Shown piece by piece: positions 10,301 through 16,998 of a stretch of DNA of 64,000 bases. Within the stretch, counting starts at the first letter, position 1; every line of letters begins with the position of its first letter. The notes under the pieces are model-generated. The model saw only the letters and a list, made by a program, of their open reading frames with translations. It was not told the origin of the DNA and did no database searches. Both the position numbers and the translations under genes were made by a program. Source of the DNA: Prevotella sp. (GTDB taxonomy: Bacteria; Bacteroidota; Bacteroidia; Bacteroidales; Bacteroidaceae); the NCBI GenBank assembly GCA_017941345.1, contig JAGAWQ010000004.1:49439-113438 (forward strand), read 5' to 3'.

Positions 10301-10682
10301 CAATGCCCCCCACAACTTCCGACTCGATGTGGTGACCTACCAAGTAGATCTCTCACCCGTCTATAAGCTCACCGAGGTCAAGACCGACTATATCAATGTC
10401 GAGCTGGCAGCAGGCGAGTCCAAGGTCATCAATCACGAGATAACAGGACTGGAAATTGGCAAGACGTATCGCTCCATGATGTATTTCTTCACGCCTGAAT
10501 ACGACCTGCAGCAGATTGACAACGGCACCTTCGACTTCAAGATGGTCACACCGACGGGCATCCAGACGGTGACTTCCGACCTGTCGTCTGACTCGCCAGC
10601 CTATAACCTCAACGGGCAGCGCGTAACTTCAGACCACAAGGGACTCATCATCCGAAACGGAAAGAAATATGTCCGCAAATGA
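7314..10682 (+). CDS. Secreted C10-family (streptopain-like) cysteine protease with repeat tail
   Basis: 1122 residues. Residues 1-19 form a signal peptide (MKRILLIWTILATCL...). A prodomain of about 100 residues follows, then the C10 peptidase domain. The catalytic cysteine is Cys159 in TGCVATAMAQVMYYHKW and the catalytic histidine is His298 in GHQFVIDGYDNQGLFHVNWGW. Beyond about residue 380 lie at least four copies of a roughly 110-residue CARDB-like beta domain, recognisable by EGTT(I/A)NA..F.N.G.NDYDD. The protein ends in YNLNGQRV...KGLIIRNGKKYVRK, a tail shared with the 46.7 kb gene. It probably acts outside the cell or on the surface on host or dietary protein; the substrate is unknown. 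It has its own promoter and is followed by terminators. Confidence 0.92.
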   Translation: MKRILLIWTILATCLTMMAGNVTEQEALNIARQFLQGKLLQQQKQLRRAASAGDTPFYVFNVEQQGGFVIVSADDRTVPILGYADNGNLEMDKLPENARYWLESYAAQIKALGSNVKTTQAPRRVVGSPVTPLLTCHWDQGEPYNHRCDFYGGYCMTGCVATAMAQVMYYHKWPQAATPTIPAYTTPKYLGVGELAPTVFKWDKMKDTYSANETGESADAVAELMRYCGQAVEMYYGLNESSAAVYASVMTHYFGYSQTARNVTRTNYTSLEWEKLIYQEVANQRPVLYSGQSGDVGHQFVIDGYDNQGLFHVNWGWSGASDGYFSLSVLNPYNRGIGGGSSENGFTMEQDAIIGLQPDQGQAAVTTLYCRSPYGFNSTCTRNSSSEDFQISLYASLVDFGIWDVSFDHKWVLYKDGEPVKDLTIQSGINLEISNHYNYSHFSEFSSTLAFGAGLADGIYELRQMTSTPNANQWQLCQYLNNDYLLAEISGNTLTLKYTSEIEDAIQINQVTVSEKIKEKRPATVLINWTNKGYQRETPFFVSLNGGFGGAASSFVEHGETGEVEIVFTNKSTGNQTLRISTDKNGHNVVYEQEVTVIAPQPQNLTVDIAIEGENAGTIQGSTINASFTFTNEGPNDYDDDVEIYLYPLSHDGYSFAGDPIMVTKPLKVAAGAKADVNVQFPNLSVGNYYLEAYYYGLDLSWAGSTMCAVGLLPQKLSGSIQIEGAVGETIEGTTINATVNFTNNGSNDYDDEVIVSLYQINESGTDFVGDAVEVIKPLKLAAGAQGSVTVQFPDLIAGRTYYLVAYYYAPSRTQAASAVCTVGKVVYPVKLEIQATVANGTMTGAVTSSVEGTTAKLNLTLKNTSTYDFDDQVMLNIYNIADGGNPQYVKEQHFTIQIPAGQTKVVENYEITDLEIDKRYFAQVYYNTGGNYEWACYTPYFDMVNSSGNDPDPETKKSPKEDVSVMITGMNTKELGSQEIEGTTAKVDIRLQNNANAPHNFRLDVVTYQVDLSPVYKLTEVKTDYINVELAAGESKVINHEITGLEIGKTYRSMMYFFTPEYDLQQIDNGTFDFKMVTPTGIQTVTSDLSSDSPAYNLNGQRVTSDHKGLIIRNGKKYVRK

Positions 10683-10713
10683 CACGTATTAAAGGATAAA
10701 ATGACTGGTTGTG

Positions 10714-10739
10714 GGGCGTAAAAAAGACTTTTTTCGCCC
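10714..10739 (+). terminator. Hairpin after the C10 protease gene
   Basis: GGGCG-t-AAAAAA-gac-TTTTTT-CGCCC is a near-perfect stem 31 bp past the stop codon. There is no T-tract outside the stem beyond the inner one, so strength is uncertain. Confidence 0.45.
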
Positions 10740-10751
10740 AATGCAAAAAAT

Positions 10752-10784
10752 AATCCGTCAAAAGTTTGGCGGATTGTTTTTTTT
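10752..10784 (+). terminator. Hairpin with T-run before tRNA-Phe
   Basis: AATCCG and CGGATT pair around a 12-nt loop and are followed by GTTTTTTTT. The loop also contains the TTTG -33 box of the tRNA promoter, so terminator and promoter overlap. Confidence 0.45.
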
Positions 10785-10796
10785 GTTGTACCTTTG
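10765..10796 (+). promoter_or_regulatory. Promoter of tRNA-Phe
   Basis: TTTG at 10765-10768, a 20-bp spacer and TACCTTTG at 10789-10796, then the tRNA about 41 bp downstream. Confidence 0.65.
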
Positions 10797-10837
10797 CACC
10801 CGCAATCGAGAGGATTGCCTTAGTGAAACATAATGAT

Positions 10838-10910
10838 GGTGCCTTAGCTCAGTTGGTAGAGCATCGGACTGAAAATCCGTGTGTCCCCGGTTCGATTCCT
10901 GGAGGTACCA
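10838..10910 (+). tRNA. tRNA-Phe (GAA)
   Basis: 73 nt folding as a cloverleaf. The acceptor stem GGTGCCT/AGGTACC has one G-T pair, the D arm is GCTCAGTTGGTAGAGC, the anticodon loop CTGAAAA gives GAA, and the T arm is CCCCGGTTCGATTCCTGG. CCA is not encoded. Confidence 0.97.
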
Positions 10911-10928
10911 CTCCTCCTTTCATTATGA

Positions 10929-10964
10929 ACCCCTGTCTTAGAGATTTCTCTAGCAGGGGTTTTT
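10929..10964 (+). terminator. Terminator after tRNA-Phe
   Basis: ACCCCTG...TAGAGA-ttt-CTCTA...CAGGGGT followed by TTTT forms a strong stem 18 bp past the tRNA. Confidence 0.75.
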
Positions 10965-10981
10965 CGTTTAAATAACAAAAC

Positions 10982-11806
10982 ATGCGTATGAAAATCGTTA
11001 TTGGAATAGATGTGGGCATATCGACCACAAAGATTGTAGGACTATGCGACGGACGAGTGCTCTCGCCCATCCGTATTACAGCTGCCGACCAGGTGGCATC
11101 ACTCTATGGCGCCTTTGGTAAGTATCTGCACGACAACAATATATCGCTTGCCGATGTCGAACAGGTCATGCTGACGGGTGTGGGTGCCGGCTATATCGAC
11201 GGACCTGTATATGGCATACCCACTCAGAAGGTCGACGAATTTATTGCCGACGGACTGGGAGCCCGTTTTGAGAGCGGACTTGACAAGGCCATTGTGGTGT
11301 CGATGGGTACGGGCACCAGTTTTGTACAATGTGACGGCGACGACATCCGCCACATCGGAGGTCTGGGCATTGGCGGCGGAACGCTGCAAGGTCTGGCTCG
11401 CGTCATGCTGAACACGCGCGACTGGAAGGAAATCCAGAGTCTGGCCATGAAGGGCGACATCCGCAACATCAACCTGCTCATTGGCGACATATCCACACAT
11501 CCCCTGCCCGGCCTGCCCGTCGAGGCCACCGCCTCGCTGTTCTCAAAGGCACAGTATAATGCCCGTCAGGAAGACTTGGCCCTAGGCATCATCGTCATGG
11601 TGCTGCAGAGCATCGGCTCATCAGCCATCCTGTCAGCCCTCAATTCAGGCATCAAAGACTTCGTGCTCATCGGCAATCTGACGCTGGTACCGCAATGTAA
11701 GGAAATCTACCCCATGCTGGAAAAGCTCTACGGCGTACATTTCCACATCCCAAAATACTCGGAGTTCTGCACAGCCATCGGTGCAGCACTTAATTATAAA
11801 AGGTGA
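10982..11806 (+). CDS. coaW: Type II pantothenate kinase
   Basis: Phosphorylates pantothenate, the first and committed step of coenzyme A synthesis. The 274-residue ASKHA-fold protein has the phosphate-1 motif IGIDVGISTTK near residue 5, VSMGTGTSF and GGLGIGGGTLQGL, all typical of eukaryotic-like/Staphylococcus type II enzymes, which resist CoA feedback. Either ATG (10982 or 10988) is possible; the second gives MKIVIGIDVG. It stands between the tRNA terminator and the convergent mgtC-like gene, 6 bp from its stop. Confidence 0.9.
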   Translation: MRMKIVIGIDVGISTTKIVGLCDGRVLSPIRITAADQVASLYGAFGKYLHDNNISLADVEQVMLTGVGAGYIDGPVYGIPTQKVDEFIADGLGARFESGLDKAIVVSMGTGTSFVQCDGDDIRHIGGLGIGGGTLQGLARVMLNTRDWKEIQSLAMKGDIRNINLLIGDISTHPLPGLPVEATASLFSKAQYNARQEDLALGIIVMVLQSIGSSAILSALNSGIKDFVLIGNLTLVPQCKEIYPMLEKLYGVHFHIPKYSEFCTAIGAALNYKR

Positions 11807-11812
11807 GGATTC

Positions 11813-12277
11813 TTATTCCTCACCTTTCTTTTGCTTTGCATGTTTGTCAAATTTATGCAGGAAGTAGTTGAAGGCTTCCAACCCCACCAGCACCAATAGC
11901 GAACTGGCAATGGCCAGCTTATACATACCTCCTCCGCAGGCCAGACCGATAGCAGCCACCACCCATACGCCAGCAGCGGTAGTCAGTCCGCTGACTACAT
12001 TATCCTGCTTGCGGAAAATAATAGTACCAGCACCAATGAAACCGATACCGCTCACCACCTGTGCGGCAATGCGGCTGACATCCCAACGTGACGTCATCCC
12101 GTCCATCTGGACATCGCTGAAGCCGTAGGCTGACACTATCATGAACAATGCCGACCCCAAGGCAACGAGGAAATGGGTGCGGAAGCCAGCTTCCTTGGCA
12201 CGATATTCACGTTCCAGTCCGATAATGCCGCCCAGAATGGCAGCAACAAATATTCGCAATATAAATTCGTTCTCCAT
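11813..12277 (-). CDS. MgtC/SapB family inner-membrane protein
   Basis: 154 residues with four to five hydrophobic helices and the family signature GLEREYRAKEAGFRTHFLVALGSA near residue 20, plus GAGTI and GLTTAAGVWVVAAIG. MgtC proteins are inner-membrane proteins linked to magnesium limitation and ATP-synthase control in Salmonella; many homologues are of unknown role. A lysine-rich tail (KFDKHAKQKKGEE) ends it. Its promoter region runs into the 77-bp tandem repeat. Confidence 0.9.
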   Translation of the reverse strand: MENEFILRIFVAAILGGIIGLEREYRAKEAGFRTHFLVALGSALFMIVSAYGFSDVQMDGMTSRWDVSRIAAQVVSGIGFIGAGTIIFRKQDNVVSGLTTAAGVWVVAAIGLACGGGMYKLAIASSLLVLVGLEAFNYFLHKFDKHAKQKKGEE

Positions 12278-12296
12278 ACTTTCTCCGTTTTGCCGA

Positions 12297-12304
12297 CAAA
12301 GGTA
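12297..12304 (-). promoter_or_regulatory. TACCTTTG -7 element for the mgtC-like gene
   Basis: Minus-strand TACCTTTG, 20 bp upstream of the ATG at 12277. It touches the first unit of the tandem repeat; the later units carry the altered form CAGAGGTA on the plus strand, so only this copy keeps the consensus. Confidence 0.6.
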
Positions 12305-12480
12305 CGATTAAGTGAGCAGAAAACCAAATAAAATTTGAGTTTTCTCGAACGTGAGTACCTTAGACCGTCAGGTCAGAGGTACGAATAAGTGAAGACAATA
12401 CCAAATAAAATTTGAGTTTTCTCGAACGTGAGTACCTTAGACCGTCAGGTCAGAGGTACGATTAAGTGAGCAGAAAACCG
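12301..12480. repeat. 77-bp tandem repeat, about 2.3 copies
   Basis: Units begin GGTACGA(T/A)TAAGTGA at 12301, 12378 and 12455. The first two are complete and the third stops after about 26 bp. They share AAATAAAATTTGAGTTTTC and GTGAGTACCTTAGACCGTC. The array abuts the mgtC promoter and extends away from the gene. I see no coding potential. Confidence 0.9.
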
Positions 12481-12507
12481 CAAAATTTTCAGAAAAAATT
12501 TAGCAAA

Positions 12508-12972
12508 CAGCCTACATGCCTACATAAAATCTTCTGAAACCACGATAAACAAAGGCTTTCTTGTCATTTCAAGCCTACATAAAGCCTACATAAAGCCTAC
12601 ATTCAGCCTACATCATTTATGCATAAAAACATCTATATAGGGTACAAACAGAAACGAATAAGTGAACTAAAAACTTTTACTATTAGTACTAGTAAATAAA
12701 TTCTCGAGAGAATTTTACTGCATTCTCGTATACTAACAATTGCTACATGCCTATGTAGCTACTAAATTCTCTAGAGAATTTTCCTACTACTATTAAAGAA
12801 AAAACCTGCAAACATTAACTATCGTTTTCGCTACATCGGGTTTTAAGCCTATTTTTCCTTAAATCCATGTAGGCTAAATGTAGGCTGAATGTAGGCTTTA
12901 TGTAGGCTCAAAAGTCCATAACGTTCTAATATACAACACGATAAGTCTAAAATATGTAGGCATGTAGGCTAT
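12508..12972. repeat. Large palindromic array of GCCTACAT motifs
   Basis: Six GCCTACAT copies lie on the left (two near 12510-12525, four at 12573-12614). Six inverted copies ATGTAGGC lie on the right (four at 12867-12908, two near 12954-12969). A central dyad GCTACAT..ATGTAGC sits at about 12742-12759. Left and right groups are arranged symmetrically, so the whole can fold as one long hairpin or cruciform. Inside are two 18-bp perfect palindromes, AAATTCTCGAGAGAATTT (12698-12715) and AAATTCTCTAGAGAATTT (12764-12781). There is no open reading frame of note from 12305 to 13254. Function unknown. Confidence 0.85.
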
Positions 12973-13166
12973 ATCGAGATTTTAGAAAGAAAAAATCAGA
13001 GCAAAATTCAAGAAAACACAGATTTTCGAGAAAATTTTCTCTATTTTCAAGAAAACAATGTAATTTTGAACCAAATTCTATGATTGCTTATGATAGCATT
13101 TTCTGAAACTTATAAGTTTTTTGCAGATTTTTTACTCCCAAAGACCTTATTTACAAATTAAATTTG

Positions 13167-13174
13167 TACTTTTG
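13167..13174 (+). promoter_or_regulatory. TACTTTTG, possible -7 element before the relic gene
   Basis: Matches TAnnTTTG just before the degraded coding region, but I found no good -33 box at the right spacing. Confidence 0.3.
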
Positions 13175-13254
13175 CAGATGCATCTGCCCGATGCGGCTGT
13201 GATGTCCTATGAGCAGGACGGAAAGGCTACGGGTAGGCGACCTATAGGTCGGGA

Positions 13255-13613
13255 ATGCCGATGGGCGGAGCACTACATATTAACAATGTTGACTTCTGTC
13301 ACGACTCAGCCATCCAAGCAAGCTTGGCGGCTTTCGCTGCTCCAGAAGCTGAAAGGCGTTATCGCGCTTTGTTATGGAAACCGAAGATATCAGACAACGA
13401 ATATCGAAGTTAGAAAAGAGCCAGTCCATCATATCAACAGGATTGGAATTTGACGGACTCTACGACCTTACGAACAAGGCCGCAGAGAAGTATATTCGCC
13501 AACACTTTAGAGGAAGCTATGTGAATGCTGATACGGGCGACATAATCAGAATTACGATTATGCGGTCACACCAGTTGAGAAACAAAAACTCCTCAGAAGT
13601 ATTGACGAGATAA
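13255..13613 (+). pseudogene. Frameshifted relic of an unrecognised, possibly phage- or element-borne, protein
   Basis: Three frames carry protein-like pieces in succession. From the ATG at 13255 one reads MPMGGALHINNVDFCHDSA... SLAAFAAPEAERRYRALLW, ending at a stop at 13411. The next frame (13374-13613) continues with RISKLEKSQSIISTGLEFDGLYD and KAAEKYIRQHFRGSYVNADTG. A third, from about 13550, reads YDYAVTPVEKQKLLRSIDEIKR. The middle piece reminds me of C-terminal nuclease-like domains in Bacteroidetes phage-derived proteins, but I cannot confirm this. The shifts mean it cannot be made as one protein. Confidence 0.45.
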
Positions 13614-13679
13614 AGCGCCCGTTTGCTTCCAAGGAGTCTACTGATGACGGAGAACCAGTCTCCGATGTTCTTTCTGCTT

Positions 13680-13747
13680 GCAAAGATAGTGCAAGCGAGT
13701 GCAGAGTCAAGCTTGCTTGAACTATGCCGAGTGCAGCCTATCTTCGC
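13680..13747. repeat. Palindromic promoter-bearing repeat, copy 1
   Basis: GCAAAGATAG at the left pairs with CTATCTTCGC at the right, with further partial complementarity inwards around the centre AAGCTTGCTT. The left arm read outwards on the minus strand gives TATCTTTGC, a full -7 box, while the right arm is altered to TTCGC. The layout equals that of 38013-38084 and 48470-48540. Confidence 0.6.
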
Positions 13748-14384
13748 CATTCTATGGCAAAGATAAGCGATTAATTTCAATTCTGCAAGCAAAATAGCAA
13801 TTATTTGAAGTTTCCCCTGTAAAAAACACTCATAACGAAGAAGGGAAACACAGAAAGAACATTATTTTCCAATTTTATTGTTTGCGCATCAAGTATAAAA
13901 AGAAACCACCCTTACTATCTTGAGAAGCGTCAGATGAAGGATGACAGTGCGAACCTCTTCATCCCCGGCAGCAGCTTACCCAATATTATTAACAAATAAA
14001 CGATGTGGCACCAGGAGTGCCTGCCCGATGAAGAGGCAGCGAGGCTGTGTTATGATACCGTATGTGGAACTTGCTGCAATTTTTAACTTTCAAAAGTAAA
14101 AAATCATGCAAATATTTGTTTCTTTAAAGTTAAAATTGTAACTCGAGAGGAAGAAACCAGAAGAAGTAGTTATGGTAATACATATTACCAATATTCCATA
14201 GCAGATATTTCTGAAAGGGTTGACAATATCAAAAAGAAAAAGAAGGAATTCAATTATAATGCTGAATACACGTTTTTCTCAAACGGCAATGGATTTGCTG
14301 AATTATTTCCCTTTTTCTTTTGTCAGTTCCTAAAAAAGATTGTATCTTTGCAATCGAAACGTTTCAAAAACTGCAAGATTTTAA
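13748..14384 (+). other. Intergenic stretch with a gene relic and an inverted repeat
   Basis: CCTCTTCATC (13954-13963) and GATGAAGAGG (14027-14036) form a perfect 10-bp inverted repeat. From 14087 a frame without ATG, GTG or TTG start runs past 14337 and reads protein-like (KVKIVTREEETRRSS, ISERVDNIK, YNAEYTFFSNGNGFAELF); it ends inside the zeta-toxin gene. I take it as the decayed remnant of an unrecognised gene. The rest shows nothing I can assign. Confidence 0.4.
14319..14350 (+). promoter_or_regulatory. Promoter of the zeta-toxin operon
   Basis: TTTG at 14319-14322, a 20-bp spacer and TATCTTTG at 14343-14350. The toxin ATG lies 34 bp further on. Confidence 0.7.
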
Positions 14385-14960
14385 ATGAACAAGAACTTAT
14401 ATATCATCAGTGGTTGCAATGGTGCAGGCAAAACAACTGCATCATATACAGTACTTCCCGAAATCCTTAATTGCAAGGAGTTCGTAAATGCTGATGAGAT
14501 AGCAAGAGGCCTTTCCCCATTTAATCCCGACAGCGTTGCAATAGAAGCAGGACGACTCATGCTGAAGCGCATTGACGAACTATTGGAAAAAGGTGAAACA
14601 TTCTCAATAGAGACCACTCTTGCCACGAAGTCATATACTAATCTAGTTCGTCGTGCACGGGCAAATGGCTATTCAGTAAAGCTTCTGTTTTTTTGGTTAA
14701 GGTCTCCAGAGTTAGCTCAGCTACGTGTTTCTGAGAGAGTTGCTAATGGTGGTCATAACATTCCCCAAGATACTATTAATAGAAGATATGTTGCAGGAAT
14801 TAGCAATTTATTTAACTTGTTTATACGGGAGGTCGATTCGTGGGTAATATTTGATAACAGCGAAAATCCTCGTAAGCAAATTGCCTCTGGTGGCAGAAAC
14901 GCCAAAACAATAATAAATGAAGAATATTTGTACTTAAAGATGAAGAGTTATGTCAAATAA
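14385..14960 (+). CDS. Zeta-toxin-family P-loop kinase
   Basis: A 191-residue protein beginning MNKNLYIISGCNGAGKTT, with the Walker A at residues 10-17. It has NADEIARGLSPFNP, a motif typical of zeta/chloramphenicol-phosphotransferase-like kinases, and RVANGGHNIP for the basic lid. Zeta toxins phosphorylate UDP-N-acetylglucosamine in Gram-positives; chromosomal homologues in Bacteroidetes may have other substrates. It overlaps the next small gene by 11 bp, so the two are a translationally coupled pair with the kinase first. The local A+T-rich composition differs from the flanking housekeeping genes and suggests transfer. Confidence 0.85.
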   Translation: MNKNLYIISGCNGAGKTTASYTVLPEILNCKEFVNADEIARGLSPFNPDSVAIEAGRLMLKRIDELLEKGETFSIETTLATKSYTNLVRRARANGYSVKLLFFWLRSPELAQLRVSERVANGGHNIPQDTINRRYVAGISNLFNLFIREVDSWVIFDNSENPRKQIASGGRNAKTIINEEYLYLKMKSYVK

Positions 14961-15135
14961 GGAAATTCGGGAGTTTAACGAAAAATTGTGTCGTGGTTTG
15001 GAGATTGCTGAGAAAAGAATGCTCCAGGAAAAGGCATTAAGAGGTCAAGACGTTATAGTCTGTGGAACTGATATGGTTATCCGCCGTATTCCAGCTAAAC
15101 AAGTGATTGCTGAGAATCCTGTATTTCAGGATTAG
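14950..15135 (+). CDS. Small partner of the zeta-type kinase, probable antitoxin
   Basis: A 61-residue charged protein (MSNKEIREFNEKLCRGLEIAEKRML..., ending PAKQVIAENPVFQD). It has no recognised domain; the first 30 residues look helical. Coupling to the kinase gene and its size argue for an antitoxin or accessory factor. It does not obviously resemble the classical epsilon antitoxin. Its role is inferred from position only. Confidence 0.7.
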   Translation: MSNKEIREFNEKLCRGLEIAEKRMLQEKALRGQDVIVCGTDMVIRRIPAKQVIAENPVFQD

Positions 15136-15222
15136 CTATTACACATTCCCGCGATAAATGCTATAGGCATCATGCCTGAGCCCCCCTCCGGCTGCGGTAA
15201 GAGCGTACTGAATTTTAAAATT

Positions 15223-15263
15223 CGAAGAAATGTTAATCCGTTAACATTTCTTCGTTTTTTTTT
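15223..15263 (+). terminator. Strong terminator after the toxin pair
   Basis: Perfect 14-bp stem CGAAGAAATGTTAA / TTAACATTTCTTCG with a TCCG loop, followed by nine T. It ends the zeta-toxin operon. Confidence 0.9.
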
Positions 15264-15402
15264 GAAATTAACGCGGAGCGTTGTATATTTGTGCACAAAT
15301 GTCTAAAAACTGGCATATATTAATTTATCAAATAACATAAATAACAAATCTGTAATGAAACAAAAAAGAACGTATGAGCAGCCACGGACGGCCATCTTGT
15401 GA
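15261..15402 (+). pseudogene. Promoter and 15-codon stub of a small gene, probably cut by the IS110 element
   Basis: TTTG (15261-15264), a 19-bp spacer and TATATTTG (15284-15291) form a good promoter. It is followed by an ATG at 15355 reading MKQKRTYEQPRTAIL and a stop at 15400-15402. Short Bacteroidales proteins starting M-K-K-x-Y-x-x-P are common in my experience, so this looks like the N-terminus of one, broken where the IS110-family element begins. The rest of the gene is not visible on the far side. Confidence 0.4.
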
Positions 15403-15569
15403 TTTCCGTGTGTACAATAATACTTTCCTCTTCGAGCTCTAAGCTATAGACTGGCTTTCATTGCCGCCCGATGTTGTCGGTTAATTTGCAGACGGGGTTG
15501 CATCCTTCCTGTTAGGGAAGCACATAGCCACCACAAAGATAATAGCCTTACCATGGGCGGTATATTGTG

Positions 15570-16733
15570 TCACCCTTTGCTTTCGGCATTGGATGTATCA
15601 CAATCGTTGTCGGCTCCGAAGTCCCTGTAGTCGGTCTGGTCATGCAGCACATGCCATACGGCGATGAGCAGCTTTCGTGCCACTGCCACGAGGACTTTCA
15701 TCTTGTTCTTTTTGCGGACTTGTGTCTGATGGAAGGAGAATCGGTTGAAGAAGCAGTCCTTTGTGCGGCTCGCTCCCCAGGCACACTCTATGATGGTCTT
15801 GCGCAGATATACATTGCCGTGTGTGATTCTGCGCGACTTTATCTTCTTGTTGGACTCATCGTTACGGGGCTTCAGTCCGCTCCATGATGCAAGGTGCGCC
15901 GCAGTTGGGAATTTGGTCATGTCGACTCCGATCTCTGCGATCAATGATGTGGCGGCGCGTTCCTTGATGCCAGGTATGGTCATCAGCCTTCTGAGCTCTT
16001 CGGGATAATAAGTCTTACAGATATGCAGCATCTTGTCCATACACTCCTGCTTGTGCTTCTCCGCAAGGTCCAGTTCGTCCCTGAGCTGCCGCATCACGTC
16101 CTTCTCCGCATCAGAGACTACTCCCGTCAGTGCTGCCAGAATGGTTTCCCTTCCATGTCGGTTCGTGATACGACCAAATATCACCTTGATGAGTTCCTCC
16201 GGGTCGGTGACTCCCTCGCAGAGTTTCCTCACCACCTCCTTGTAGCTCTTCGTGTCGGTGTTCGACACGTAGTTGATAAGTCGGATGTTGCAGCGCTGCA
16301 TCACGGCGTCGAGCTTCGACAGCTTGCGCACTATCTCCGCGTCGAGGTCGAAGATGCGGCGGTCGTACTGCCGCAGCTGCTGGATACGCTCAGGCGGGAC
16401 GAAGCTGCCGCGGATCAAATCCTTCAGCGTGCACTCCGCTATCCACTGCGCATCCTTCACGTCGCTCTTGCGGCTGGGAAGCTGCCTGATGAAATAGGGA
16501 TTCACCAGTTTCAGACGGAAATGCGGCTCAAGCACGCGCCAGATGGGAATCCAGTACACGCTGGTGCTCTCCATCGACACCTCGGTAACGCCGTGCTTTC
16601 TCATGTCACGGCACATACCATGAAGCTGATGCGTTAAAACTCCATAAACATTCTCAAAAATATCGCCCGTTTCGCACAAGAAACAAAGAAATACGCTATC
16701 TTTGTGCACGTCAAGGCCACATACAGATCTCAT
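15570..16733 (-). CDS. IS110-family transposase
   Basis: 387 residues. The N-terminal DEDD (RuvC-like) domain shows GLDVHKDSVF, MESTSVYW and KSDVKDAQWIA, giving the acidic residues of the active site. A coiled linker follows, and the C-terminal Transposase_20 domain shows LMTIPGIKERAATSLIAEIG and AHLASWSGLKPRNDES with the nucleophilic serine region. The full length and intact motifs suggest an active enzyme. It recombines DNA guided by an RNA encoded in the element's non-coding end. Confidence 0.95.
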   Translation of the reverse strand: MRSVCGLDVHKDSVFLCFLCETGDIFENVYGVLTHQLHGMCRDMRKHGVTEVSMESTSVYWIPIWRVLEPHFRLKLVNPYFIRQLPSRKSDVKDAQWIAECTLKDLIRGSFVPPERIQQLRQYDRRIFDLDAEIVRKLSKLDAVMQRCNIRLINYVSNTDTKSYKEVVRKLCEGVTDPEELIKVIFGRITNRHGRETILAALTGVVSDAEKDVMRQLRDELDLAEKHKQECMDKMLHICKTYYPEELRRLMTIPGIKERAATSLIAEIGVDMTKFPTAAHLASWSGLKPRNDESNKKIKSRRITHGNVYLRKTIIECAWGASRTKDCFFNRFSFHQTQVRKKNKMKVLVAVARKLLIAVWHVLHDQTDYRDFGADNDCDTSNAESKG

Positions 16734-16773
16734 AAGCCTACGATTTTGAAGTTAAACATAAAAATTATCGCTT

Positions 16774-16781
16774 CAAAGATA
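16774..16781 (-). promoter_or_regulatory. TATCTTTG -7 element for the IS110 transposase
   Basis: Minus-strand TATCTTTG about 41 bp before the transposase ATG. Confidence 0.5.
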
Positions 16782-16909
16782 CAAAAGAAATGTGACTTAA
16801 GAGCACGAAATGAATAGGATTGATCGTATGTCGGCCTTGATTTCTAACTTTTCGGGGCAATTTGTTCACATTTTTATCTCGACTGGCTTACAATCTCGAA
16901 AATTTTATT

Positions 16910-16917
16910 TAAATTTG
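16910..16917 (+). promoter_or_regulatory. TAAATTTG, possible -7 element
   Basis: Fits TAnnTTTG 82 bp upstream of the ATG at 16999. No clear -33 box. Confidence 0.4.
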
Positions 16918-16998
16918 CAGTCAATAGCGAATAATGTAGACGCTAATGTTGAAAATAACAACTTCGGACAACTGTTAATAATAAATTTAAAACGAAAA

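Larger units (their letters stand above)
15403..16800 (-). mobile_element. IS110-family insertion sequence (limits approximate)
   Basis: The element comprises the transposase gene plus about 165 bp of non-coding sequence beyond its stop (15403-15569) and about 70 bp before its start. IS110 elements lack terminal inverted repeats, so the ends cannot be set from sequence alone; the left limit is taken where the small upstream gene is interrupted. The 3' non-coding part holds small hairpins (CTTCC/GGAAG, CCGA/TCGG) and could encode a bridge RNA, the guide RNA described for this family. Confidence 0.6.

Noticed and set aside
12508-12972. CRISPR array
   Set aside because: The repeats are only 8-10 bp, spacers are 2-4 bp or absent, half the copies are inverted, and no cas genes are near.
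12508-12972. Chromosomal replication origin
   Set aside because: No TTATCCACA-like DnaA boxes and no dnaA, dnaN or gidA-type neighbours.
13953-14037. Riboswitch based on the CCTCTTCATC inverted repeat
   Set aside because: A 63-nt unpaired loop, no promoter before it and no gene directly after; no known aptamer motif.
16697-16704. Outward plus-strand promoter in the IS110 transposase (TATCTTTG)
   Set aside because: It lies within the transposase coding sequence and has no good -33 box at 19-21 bp; most likely chance.
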